Positions 17,554-24,834 of a stretch of 36,982 nucleotides of DNA are shown here, piece after piece. The stretch is taken from assembly GCA_002373975.1 (NCBI GenBank), contig DFKZ01000122.1:1-36982 (forward strand), given 5' to 3'. The position numbers and the translations under genes were made by a program. Numbering within the stretch: position 1 is the stretch's first letter; every line of letters starts with the position of its first letter. The stretch is from Lachnospiraceae bacterium UBA3632 (GTDB lineage: Bacteria; Bacillota; Clostridia; Lachnospirales; Lachnospiraceae). The notes under the pieces were generated by a model, which was not told the DNA's origin, ran no database searches, and saw only the letters and a list, made by a program, of their open reading frames with translations.

Positions 17554-18236
17554 GAATAGCACTTTGTCTGATCTCATGGAACGAGCTTGACGGATGTAAG
17601 CATGATGTTCCTCTGATCGACAGGACAAAATTTGAAGAAATATATTGTATAGACGGCGGCAGCACCGACGGAACCGTGGAATACCTTGAAAGTCAGGGGA
17701 TCCCCGTTTATAAGCAGACCGCTAAAGGTCTCAATCAGGCCTGCAAGGATGCCGTGGATCACTGCACTTGCGATGCCTTTGTTTTCTTCCATCCAAAGGG
17801 AAGTGTGCCGGTTAAAGACACTTACAAATTCCGTAAATACTTCGAATCGGGATACGAGTTTGTGGTGGCAAGCCGCATGATGAAGGGCGCCAGAAACGAG
17901 GAAGACGATAAGTTTTTAAAGCCCCGCAAATGGTTTGTGCTTTGCCTGGCTCTGGCCGCAAAGATTTTCTTTAAACGGGAAGGAAATACAATCTGGGATT
18001 CACTCCACGGATTCAGGGGAATGACTGTGGATGCTTTTAAGAGGTGTGATATAACGGATATGTCACCTTCCATCGATATCGAGATGGTGTGCAGAAGTTA
18101 TCGTCTGGGATTAAAAAGGATAGAGTTTCCTACGAAGGAAAGACAGAGGATTGCCGGAGACAGCCATTTTAAGGCGTTTGCGACCGGGAAGAAGCTGCTT
18201 AAATATTTCTGGTTTGAATTGACAAAAAGAAAATAA
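17550..18236 (+). CDS. Small GT2-family glycosyltransferase without DxD motif
   Basis: 228 residues. The GT2 nucleotide-sugar fold is indicated by MRIALCLISWNE at the start and IDGGSTDGT at 34-42. Where DxD normally follows strand 4, the sequence is FVFFHPKGSVP (81-84 HPKG). A basic, aromatic C-terminal end (KKLLKYFWFELTKRK) could bind the membrane; there is no true transmembrane helix. It probably makes or extends a lipid-linked sugar for the coupled membrane protein, and its ATG overlaps that gene's stop. Whether the HPKG form is active or uses another metal site cannot be told from sequence. The gene ends 11 bases before a large palindromic element. Confidence 0.82.
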   Translation: MRIALCLISWNELDGCKHDVPLIDRTKFEEIYCIDGGSTDGTVEYLESQGIPVYKQTAKGLNQACKDAVDHCTCDAFVFFHPKGSVPVKDTYKFRKYFESGYEFVVASRMMKGARNEEDDKFLKPRKWFVLCLALAAKIFFKREGNTIWDSLHGFRGMTVDAFKRCDITDMSPSIDIEMVCRSYRLGLKRIEFPTKERQRIAGDSHFKAFATGKKLLKYFWFELTKRK

Positions 18237-18247
18237 GACTACCTTAC

Positions 18248-18395
18248 GAGATTGCCACATGTATATGCAACAAGCACCGCCTCTCGGCTATGGGTCCTCG
18301 AAGCAGCAGTACTAGCTTCGAGCATCGCTGCGCTTGCTCTCAGCAAGTGCTGGCCTCGGACACATTGCTTTTATGCATATACATGTGGCAATCTC
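18248..18395. repeat. 148-bp palindromic element with perfect 22-bp terminal inverted repeats
   Basis: Bases 18248-18269 and 18374-18395 are perfect inverted copies (outer end GAGATTGCCACATG). Inside, AAGCA/TGCTT continue the pairing. Two internal hairpins follow: CTCGAAGC (18297-18304) with GCTTCGAG (18315-18322), and a 9-bp stem with one G-T pair (18330-18338 with 18342-18350, 3-base loop). GTCC (18294-18297) can also pair with GGAC (18358-18361) in place of the first hairpin's outer base. No T-run flanks either end, so it is not a standard terminator. It fills the space between two convergent genes. Options: a MITE or REP-like mobile palindrome, or a structured RNA. Confidence 0.8.
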
Positions 18396-18409
18396 TCATT
18401 ATCAGTCAT

Positions 18410-20176
18410 TCATCTCCAGAATTGCCAATAGCTACCATCATATACAAGGTGGTAATTTTCCCTGATCCAATTCATAACGTAGCTGTCTTCCGGGATGGAG
18501 GATGAACCGAACCATGATGCCGATGCAATGAGCGTCGGCTTTTTTTCGGGATTGATCTCGAAGTATTCTTCAAGGCACTGGTTGTAAAGAGGAGTGTCTA
18601 TGGTGGAATAGTTGGATATCTCGGCTCCGCTGTACACGTAAACGAGTGAGTCCATGAGGTCTTCTCCCACAAAGAAAACTTTGTCTTCAGGCTGAATGAT
18701 CGCCTTAAATTCCTCGATGTTCGTATCTGTATAGGCTTTGTTAAAGTGATCGCACACTACGCCTGCAGCGGGACCCTGTCTGATAAAATTCTGAGCTTCC
18801 CATATCATATGCACGCGGCCGTTGGTGTTTCCGATACCCCAGATCACAATACCCCTGTGGAGAAGTATTGCCAGCAGAATAAGGGTTATAAATACCTTGT
18901 GATCCCGGATCATCTTACTGATAGGTATAAATGATACTATTGCCGCCAATATCAGGTATGCCACGATGGTGATCATTCCCAGGTCCGTGAGCATCATGGT
19001 GGCAAAAAATGATGAAGCGGATAAAAGTACGCCCGCAAGGTATACTTTTTTCTCACCAGCATCGAGTTTTTTGATTCCAAATAATCCCACAATCAGAAGG
19101 ATAAAAGGAAGGATGTATATGCTGCACATCCAGTCGGTTCCCAGCCTCTTCTGGAGGATGAGCATGACAAGTTCAAGAGCAGCATACAGCGCAGCCGAGA
19201 TTACTGTTGCCATAGATATAATATCTAATCTCGCAGTTTCCTTTGAATACTTCCCGGCGCCAGATTCTGTGCTGTTTTCTATGTCGTTTCCTGCAGATTT
19301 TTCGATGGAAGACGCTTTTCTCACTTTCCCGCGTATCGCTGCTATTACAAGCGATACAACGGTACCTGCAGCCGCGCATGCTGCTACTGCCCCAATCATA
19401 ATCAGGAATCCGTTCCAGTAACCTCCGAATTTAAACTCAGAATGAGTGTCCGACAGGAATACGTTTTTAACAATTCTTATCAGCAGCGCCGGGCCGAGTT
19501 TTATCACAAAATACAGTGCAAAAGACAGACCGAATGCAGCCAGAGATGCCATAAAAATAAGGCTGTTTTTCAACTTGTTTTCCGTGCAGAAAATAAAGAA
19601 CAGAACGACCGACACCGCACTCAGTATACAGGTCGGGTAAGATAAAATCTGAAAGAAAACAGACAGAGCGATAAAAGGAAGAAGTATTGTTTTTTCTCCC
19701 CTTTTTACGAAGCTTAAAAGCAGAATAAACGCTACCGCCCCTGTGGCTATCTCAAGATTTGCAAATTCTATGGTGGGCACCTGTTTTGCACGGAATACCA
19801 TTAAAAATATCCATGCGGCACTCGCAATAAACCTGCCGGTGTATTCTCTGATACCCCTGTAAATGAAATACCCTATAAGCGCAAAAAGGAGCGTTCCCAT
19901 AAGCTGAATATACAGCACAGCTCCGGTAAGAGACGGCACAAATAAACGATATACATATAAAAGTATATCGTTTAAAAATACAGAAGTCTGGTGGGGTTCC
20001 CACATCTTAAGCATCAGCGCATCGCCGCTTATATGCCTGTACGACATGGCTATCTGGTACGCACCGTCCGCTCCGAAGTCGGTAAAAATGCTCTTTATCG
20101 AAACAAGTATCGCGCCTGCCCACAAAAGACATATTATTATATTTTCAGCTTTTTCCTTCTTGCTCTTATCCTTCAT
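18410..20176 (-). CDS. Polytopic membrane protein, GT39/GT-C-like
   Basis: 588 residues, about twelve membrane helices and a soluble C-terminal domain of about 120 residues. The first extracytoplasmic loop has TDFGADGAYQIAMSYRHISG and then KMWEPHQTSVFLNDIL, like the acidic first loop of lipid-linked sugar transferases. Residues about 292-314 form a charged cytoplasmic loop rich in Ser, Glu and Lys. The ATG at 20174-20176 lies inside the end of the GT2 gene (11-base overlap), so it is translationally coupled to a polyprenyl-phosphate glycosyltransferase, its likely donor-making partner. A role in decorating a surface glycan is inferred, not shown. Confidence 0.75.
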   Translation of the reverse strand: MKDKSKKEKAENIIICLLWAGAILVSIKSIFTDFGADGAYQIAMSYRHISGDALMLKMWEPHQTSVFLNDILLYVYRLFVPSLTGAVLYIQLMGTLLFALIGYFIYRGIREYTGRFIASAAWIFLMVFRAKQVPTIEFANLEIATGAVAFILLLSFVKRGEKTILLPFIALSVFFQILSYPTCILSAVSVVLFFIFCTENKLKNSLIFMASLAAFGLSFALYFVIKLGPALLIRIVKNVFLSDTHSEFKFGGYWNGFLIMIGAVAACAAAGTVVSLVIAAIRGKVRKASSIEKSAGNDIENSTESGAGKYSKETARLDIISMATVISAALYAALELVMLILQKRLGTDWMCSIYILPFILLIVGLFGIKKLDAGEKKVYLAGVLLSASSFFATMMLTDLGMITIVAYLILAAIVSFIPISKMIRDHKVFITLILLAILLHRGIVIWGIGNTNGRVHMIWEAQNFIRQGPAAGVVCDHFNKAYTDTNIEEFKAIIQPEDKVFFVGEDLMDSLVYVYSGAEISNYSTIDTPLYNQCLEEYFEINPEKKPTLIASASWFGSSSIPEDSYVMNWIRENYHLVYDGSYWQFWR

Positions 20177-21119
20177 TTTTCTCTACAGAAGCATTCTTTG
20201 TGTCACGAACTTCCTCGATGATAAAGGGAGGCCGGTTCCGGGAGGCGTCAAGGGTTCGCCAGATGTATTCTCCCAGCACGCCCAGCATTATCATTATCAC
20301 ACCGAATCCCAGCAGTACAACGCACATAAGAGAAGCCCAGCCTGCGACCGGGGTTCCGACTGTAAATTTCTCTACCAGAACAGCGATCATAACACCAAGC
20401 GCCGCTATGGCAAATACCACTCCGGCACCCATCATAATCCGCATCGGAGCATAGGAAAAGCTCATCACGGAGTCGACAACAAGCTTGATCTTCTTTGAGA
20501 GAGTCCAGCGGGATTTTCCGATCTCGCGGTCTTGTCTTACAAAATAGATCATGTCAGTCTTGAATCCAACCCACATAACCTGAAGGGTGAGGGATGAATT
20601 CTTTTCATCCAGTCTCTCCAGCACCTCTATAACCTTGCGGTCAACGAGGTAACAGTCGCAGCCTCCTTTAGGCATATTTTTGTTGATCATCCGTCTCACG
20701 ATTGCATAATAACAGTTTGCGAAGAAAACCTTTACAGGATTTTCCTTCCTCTCCTGTCTTATGGCAAGAACCACCTTATTACCCTTTTTCCAGCTCTCAT
20801 ACATCTCAAGTATGATCGCAGAATCCTCCTGAAGGTCAGCCTGCTTGGTGACAGCGCAGTCTCCGGTGCACTCCGAAAGGCCGGCCAGAAGTGCGCTGTG
20901 CTCGCCGTAGTTCTTGGAGAGCTTGACGCATTTGACGTTTTCATCCTTCTCCCTTATACGGTTCATCACTTCCCATGAAGAATCGCCGGATCCGTCATCC
21001 ACAAACACGATCTCATAGTCGCCCAGCTGATCGAGGATCTTGTTTTTCATATCCTCATAAAGCAGTTCAAGCGTATCCTCGTTATAATATACAGGTACAA
21101 CAATTGAAATCTTACTCAT
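20166..21119 (-). CDS. GtrB/ArnC-type polyprenyl-phosphate glycosyltransferase (GT2)
   Basis: 317 residues. The GT2 domain has VVPVYYNEDTLELLYEDM near 7-24, FVDDGSGDSSW at 39-49 and KQADLQEDSAII at 92-103; the usual DAD reads QAD, so one metal ligand differs. NKNMPKGGCDCYLVDRKV and GKSRWTLSKK follow, then two C-terminal membrane helices (about 226-250 and 262-286). It would load a sugar from a nucleotide donor onto undecaprenyl phosphate. The ATG has AGGAG six bases upstream. A 92-base gap separates it from the isomerase gene upstream, and the following membrane protein gene overlaps it. Confidence 0.9.
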   Translation of the reverse strand: MSKISIVVPVYYNEDTLELLYEDMKNKILDQLGDYEIVFVDDGSGDSSWEVMNRIREKDENVKCVKLSKNYGEHSALLAGLSECTGDCAVTKQADLQEDSAIILEMYESWKKGNKVVLAIRQERKENPVKVFFANCYYAIVRRMINKNMPKGGCDCYLVDRKVIEVLERLDEKNSSLTLQVMWVGFKTDMIYFVRQDREIGKSRWTLSKKIKLVVDSVMSFSYAPMRIMMGAGVVFAIAALGVMIAVLVEKFTVGTPVAGWASLMCVVLLGFGVIMIMLGVLGEYIWRTLDASRNRPPFIIEEVRDTKNASVEKNEG

Positions 21120-21211
21120 CTTAACTCCTATGCCCCCGCTCTTACCTATAATATCCCCTGCCTGAATATCGTCCTGCTATTAATTGATGATCTACCATAC
21201 CCGCCGTAGTA

Positions 21212-21622
21212 TCAATGACCTAATAATCTGAGATACTCATCGTACTCTCTCACATACTCGCCTGCATCATAATGCTCGTTTGAGAGTACCAGCAACACTG
21301 AGTCCGCCGAAAAGTCATACATCTCCTTCCAGAGCATCTTCGACAGATACACTCCCATTCTGGGCTGGTTTAATTCTATCACTCTGGTTTCTTTTCCGTC
21401 GTCAACTTTGACCTTGCTGGTCCCGGCCACATTTATAAGCACGAATTCCGAGCGCAGATTCGCATGCTGGCCTCTTACTACGGTATCATCCGATCCATAG
21501 ATATAAAAGATCCTTTTTATATCAAACGGAATCTGTATTCCGCCTTCCACAACTACCAGATTCCCTCTCTCGTCACCGAGGTCGGGAAAGCTTAAAATCT
21601 TATATCTTTCTTCAATATTCAT
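21212..21622 (-). CDS. FdtA/QdtA-like dTDP-4-keto-6-deoxyhexose 3,4-ketoisomerase (WxcM-like cupin)
   Basis: A 136-residue single cupin. Family features: LGDERGNLVVVEGG near 15-28, IPFDIKRIFYIYG, VVRGQHANLRSEFVLINVAG (in part), VDDGKE, WKEMYDFSADSVLLVLSNEHYD and the tail YVREYDEYLRLLG. FdtA and QdtA move the keto group from C4 to C3 of the RfbB product so that C3 can be aminated. The usual His-Ala-His at the active site reads His-Ala-Asn here, so one conserved His is missing. The ATG overlaps the GNAT stop (TAATG). With the GNAT and the aminotransferase at the right edge, a 3-acylamino-3,6-dideoxyhexose is the likely product. Confidence 0.83.
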   Translation of the reverse strand: MNIEERYKILSFPDLGDERGNLVVVEGGIQIPFDIKRIFYIYGSDDTVVRGQHANLRSEFVLINVAGTSKVKVDDGKETRVIELNQPRMGVYLSKMLWKEMYDFSADSVLLVLSNEHYDAGEYVREYDEYLRLLGH

Positions 21623-22185
21623 TAAGAATTCTCCTTCGGATTGATTGCTCCCATCCAGACAATGTTTTTGTATGTTCCGTCTATAAAGGCATTGTCCTTC
21701 AGTATCCCCTCTTTAACGAAGCCTGCATTTTCGTAGCTTTTTATTGCACGCTCGTTCCCCTCTATCGCCTCCAGATATATCCTGTGGAGCGAGAGTTCTT
21801 CGAAGCCGTAGCGCAGCATCATTTTTGCGGCTGCGTTTCCGTATCCTTTTCCCTGCGCATCAGCCTCACCTATAAATATACCATATTCACCCTTATTGTG
21901 AAAACGGTCTATATCTTTTATCTGTACACAACCTATCGGTCTGTCATCTTCCATCAGGCAGATGATCATAAGACAGGCCTTCCCGGTATCCACATTTGCC
22001 TTCATCCAATCAAGCTGAGACTGCCTTGTGAATTCACCCCGGTAAATGTAATAACCCTTTACAAGGTCCGAATTTCTCCATGCCACCCACTTGTCAACAT
22101 CAGCTTCTTCCATGGGGCGTATGTAGATGTCGCTCGAAATATCCGTATATTTACTTTTCCATAAAGCAAGTTCTTCTTTATTCAT
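21622..22185 (-). CDS. GNAT-family N-acetyltransferase (RimJ/PseH-like)
   Basis: A 187-residue single GNAT domain. It starts MNKEELALWKSKYTD; the acetyl-CoA loop is QGKGYG at 111-116, preceded by GEYGIFIGEADA and followed by the usual ERAIKSYENAGFVKEG. The start is taken at ATG 22183-22185 because it overlaps the upstream stop (TAATG); a longer reading frame begins inside the neighbour. Paired with an FdtA-like isomerase, it most likely acetylates the amino group of a dTDP-amino sugar. Modification of a protein N-terminus is the alternative, less favoured by the context. Confidence 0.85.
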   Translation of the reverse strand: MNKEELALWKSKYTDISSDIYIRPMEEADVDKWVAWRNSDLVKGYYIYRGEFTRQSQLDWMKANVDTGKACLMIICLMEDDRPIGCVQIKDIDRFHNKGEYGIFIGEADAQGKGYGNAAAKMMLRYGFEELSLHRIYLEAIEGNERAIKSYENAGFVKEGILKDNAFIDGTYKNIVWMGAINPKENS

Positions 22186-23780
22186 TATTTTTTCTTCAGT
22201 GCCTTTACCACAGTCTCCGCCGTCCTGCAGTATCCCAGGCTCGCGAGCAGTATGTACACCGGCAGAAAGCTTATAAGATATCTGGCACGGGCTTCGAATA
22301 AGAGTATAAACAGGAAGTTCCCGAGCAGTGAAAGAAAAGCCGCCGCCAGCCATAATGCGTTGTCTTTCTTACTCTTTATAAGATCAAACCCGGCGAAAAA
22401 CGCTCCCGGAACGCCTATCATCACGAATATCCAAATCCACTGGCTGTAGGTGAGAAAGCTCTTATAATTCTTTCCTCCACTCCAGAAAAAGTCCTTCATG
22501 GCAGGCTTAAAACTACTCTCCGAAATGCTCCTGTACTCGGTGTTTCTCATGCCTCCCTCGCAGTTCCAGGAAAAGGACCCATCATTGAAAGTCATTACCA
22601 TCTTGCGGAGTGCGAAATTCACATTCTGTCCAAAGGTTCTGCTCTTTATGATCTCTCCGGCAAGGCGAAGTTCATCCTTCTGTCTTTCCCTTTGAGTCTC
22701 ATAATTTCCAAGGATTGAAGCCGCCTTCGGATTATAAGAACCCGTGCTTCCCTCCATCAGGCCCATATAGAAATAATGATGCCAGCTCACGGATACTGTT
22801 TTATTGATCTCAGCACCGGTATCCTTGATGAATTTGTCATTCATCATCTTCTGGGAGAAGAACATCCCAACGCAGAGAAGAAGAATTACGCAGAGCGCTT
22901 TCCATCTCTTTTTTATATCAAAAAAGCATCTTGCGATCTCAACAAAAGCGATGGCGATTATCACCACATAATTGGTAACCTTGAGAAGCCCGCCTGCTAT
23001 CCCGGCGATCTCGATGAAGGGGATCAGCAGGTATTTCAGCTTGCTATCTGTCTTAGTATATATGATATATAAACATATCACAAAAATGGGCGCGATTATC
23101 GTAAACGAATCCGTGTAGGGAATGATCGTCCACGGTGATACTCCGCAGAGCGCCAAAAAAAGGATCCCTGATACGATAACAGGTACTGCCTTTTTAGTGG
23201 CTGCATAAGCCGCCGCACCGAGCACCACTCCGGTAACCGATTCCATCACGCACAGTATCTGTATCCACAGAAATTCCGGGAAATAAGGATAATTCTTAAG
23301 CGTAAAAGCCTTTTCATATATCCTGTGAAGCAGCCAGAGGATCGGGATATTGTTGGGATAAATGGAATAATACGTGTCGCTTCCGACCTTTTGATTATTC
23401 CAGAGATCATATACCGTGCCGGTAACCACCGACACATCCCAGCCCGTTCCGTACACGATCATCCGGCAGATCTTAAGATTAACCACATACCAGAGCGCGT
23501 ACACTGCAAGAAGGCCGGCAAATATGAAAAAGCACTTTTTCTTTTCATTGACGCGAAGCTTCATCCCCCAGAAGATCAGAAAACATATTAACACAAAAAG
23601 CGGAATCCCGAAAAGAAGAAGCACCGGATTTGAAAAGCTTGTAACTATCTTGTTGTTTGCTTCATATTCGAACTTGTTTCCACCCAATATAACGGCAAAA
23701 AGCACCGGAACAAAAAGGAGCAGAAATGCACCGGCGCAGATTACATATATTACTTTGTCGTTTTTCAGGCTTTTTTTCAT
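22185..23780 (-). CDS. Polytopic membrane protein, GT-C-like
   Basis: 531 residues, about twelve membrane helices. The first extracytoplasmic loop has GTGWDVSVVTGTVYDLW and then YYSIYPNNIPILWLLHRIY, the pattern seen in GT-C transferases with an early catalytic Asp. A hydrophilic domain of about 110 residues (near 345-455) sits before the last three helices, which end LFEARARYLISFLPVYILL. It lies four bases after arcC and overlaps the GNAT start. Function is inferred from topology and neighbours: transfer of the amino sugar, or of another lipid-linked sugar, to a surface glycan. Confidence 0.72.
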   Translation of the reverse strand: MKKSLKNDKVIYVICAGAFLLLFVPVLFAVILGGNKFEYEANNKIVTSFSNPVLLLFGIPLFVLICFLIFWGMKLRVNEKKKCFFIFAGLLAVYALWYVVNLKICRMIVYGTGWDVSVVTGTVYDLWNNQKVGSDTYYSIYPNNIPILWLLHRIYEKAFTLKNYPYFPEFLWIQILCVMESVTGVVLGAAAYAATKKAVPVIVSGILFLALCGVSPWTIIPYTDSFTIIAPIFVICLYIIYTKTDSKLKYLLIPFIEIAGIAGGLLKVTNYVVIIAIAFVEIARCFFDIKKRWKALCVILLLCVGMFFSQKMMNDKFIKDTGAEINKTVSVSWHHYFYMGLMEGSTGSYNPKAASILGNYETQRERQKDELRLAGEIIKSRTFGQNVNFALRKMVMTFNDGSFSWNCEGGMRNTEYRSISESSFKPAMKDFFWSGGKNYKSFLTYSQWIWIFVMIGVPGAFFAGFDLIKSKKDNALWLAAAFLSLLGNFLFILLFEARARYLISFLPVYILLASLGYCRTAETVVKALKKK

Positions 23781-23784
23781 AACA

Positions 23785-24720
23785 TCACGCCCGGATCACG
23801 GTACCGGTCTTTCCTTTAAGTCCCTCCGCTGCCTTTTCGATGGAGGTAATGACTACTTTTCCGTCCTTCTTATTCTCAAGATAATCGATGGCAGCTTCAA
23901 TCTTGGGAAGCATATTTCCTTCGCCGAACTGTCCCTGAGCGATAAGTTCTTTCGCTTTTTCGACATTCATCTCGGTGATGGGCGCCTGAGTTTCTTTTCC
24001 GAAATCGGTGTAAACATACTCAACTCCGGTAAGGATCACCAGAGCATCGGATTCAAGCTCGGACGCAAGCCTTCCGGCTATGGCATCCTTTTCGATGACC
24101 GCGGATGCACCTTTTAGAGCATGGTTCTGCTCTATCACAGGAATTCCGCCGCCACCGCAGGCAATAACGATCTGATCCGCATCGGCCAGTGCCTTGATGG
24201 CATCTATCTCAACGATCTTCCCGGGCTTGGGCGCAGCAACTACTCTTCTGAAGCCCTTTCCGGGATATTCCTTTACGTAATTACCCTTCTTTATCTCAGT
24301 TTCCGCATCCTCTGCAGACATGAATCTTCCGATCACCTTGGTAGGCTCATAAAAAGCCTCATCATAAGGGTCAACCACAACCTGCGTAAGAATGGTGCTG
24401 ACGGGAGTTGAAACTCCTCTGTCTATAAGCTCTGCACGGAGTGAGTTCTGAATATCATATCCCACATATCCCTGGCTCATGGCGGAGCACACGCACATGG
24501 GTGCGGGAGTGTAATCGATATATACTCTTCTCAACTCGGTCATGGCCTTGTGGATCATGCTCACCTGATGTCCGTTTGAATGGGTGATGGTGAGCTGATA
24601 GCCCATGCATGCAAGGTCTGCCAGAGACTTTGCAGCAACCTTAACCGCATCCCACTGCTCAAGAGTTGTATTTCCAAGCGCCTCATGTCCCAGCGCCACA
24701 ACTATTTTAGCTTTACTCAT
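23785..24720 (-). CDS. arcC: Carbamate kinase
   Basis: 311 residues, the usual length. It interconverts carbamoyl phosphate + ADP and carbamate + ATP, the last step of arginine deiminase or related purine and allantoin pathways. Support: AKIVVALGHEALGN at the N-terminus (the common form is GGNALG, so two residues differ in the phosphate-binding loop), THSNGHQV, DPYDEAFYEPTKVIG, GFRRVVAAPKP, VIACGGGGIPV, DKD-like EKDAIAGRLASEL and GNMLPKIEAA. AAGGAG lies upstream of ATG 24718-24720. No arcA, arcB or transporter is nearby; instead the gene heads a run of glycan genes. A seven-copy SD-like repeat fills its leader. Confidence 0.93.
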   Translation of the reverse strand: MSKAKIVVALGHEALGNTTLEQWDAVKVAAKSLADLACMGYQLTITHSNGHQVSMIHKAMTELRRVYIDYTPAPMCVCSAMSQGYVGYDIQNSLRAELIDRGVSTPVSTILTQVVVDPYDEAFYEPTKVIGRFMSAEDAETEIKKGNYVKEYPGKGFRRVVAAPKPGKIVEIDAIKALADADQIVIACGGGGIPVIEQNHALKGASAVIEKDAIAGRLASELESDALVILTGVEYVYTDFGKETQAPITEMNVEKAKELIAQGQFGEGNMLPKIEAAIDYLENKKDGKVVITSIEKAAEGLKGKTGTVIRA

Positions 24721-24723
24721 TTT

Positions 24724-24834
24724 AACTCCTTATTTTAACTTACTCCCCATCTTATTTTTACTCCCCATCCTCGTTTATTCCCCCATCTTAGTTTACTCCC
24801 CATCCTAGTTTACTCCCCTCTTATCCTACTCCCC
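24724..24834 (-). repeat. Degenerate tandem repeat of Shine-Dalgarno-like units between clpX and arcC
   Basis: On the minus strand about seven units of 16-18 bases, core GGGGAGTAAACTA-AGAT, start near 24834, 24818, 24801, 24784, 24766, 24748 and 24731. The first unit contains the clpX stop codon (GGG GAG TAG), and the last becomes the real arcC ribosome-binding site (AAGGAGTTAAA ATG). Every unit holds a GGAG core. This could give several ribosome landing sites or length-variable control of arcC. Confidence 0.8.

Noticed and set aside
18248..18395. Ordinary bidirectional terminator
   Set aside because: The stem is far longer than usual and neither outer end is followed by a T-run.
24724..24834. 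CRISPR-like array
   Set aside because: Units are contiguous with no unique spacers, are only 16-18 bases long, and no cas gene is near.
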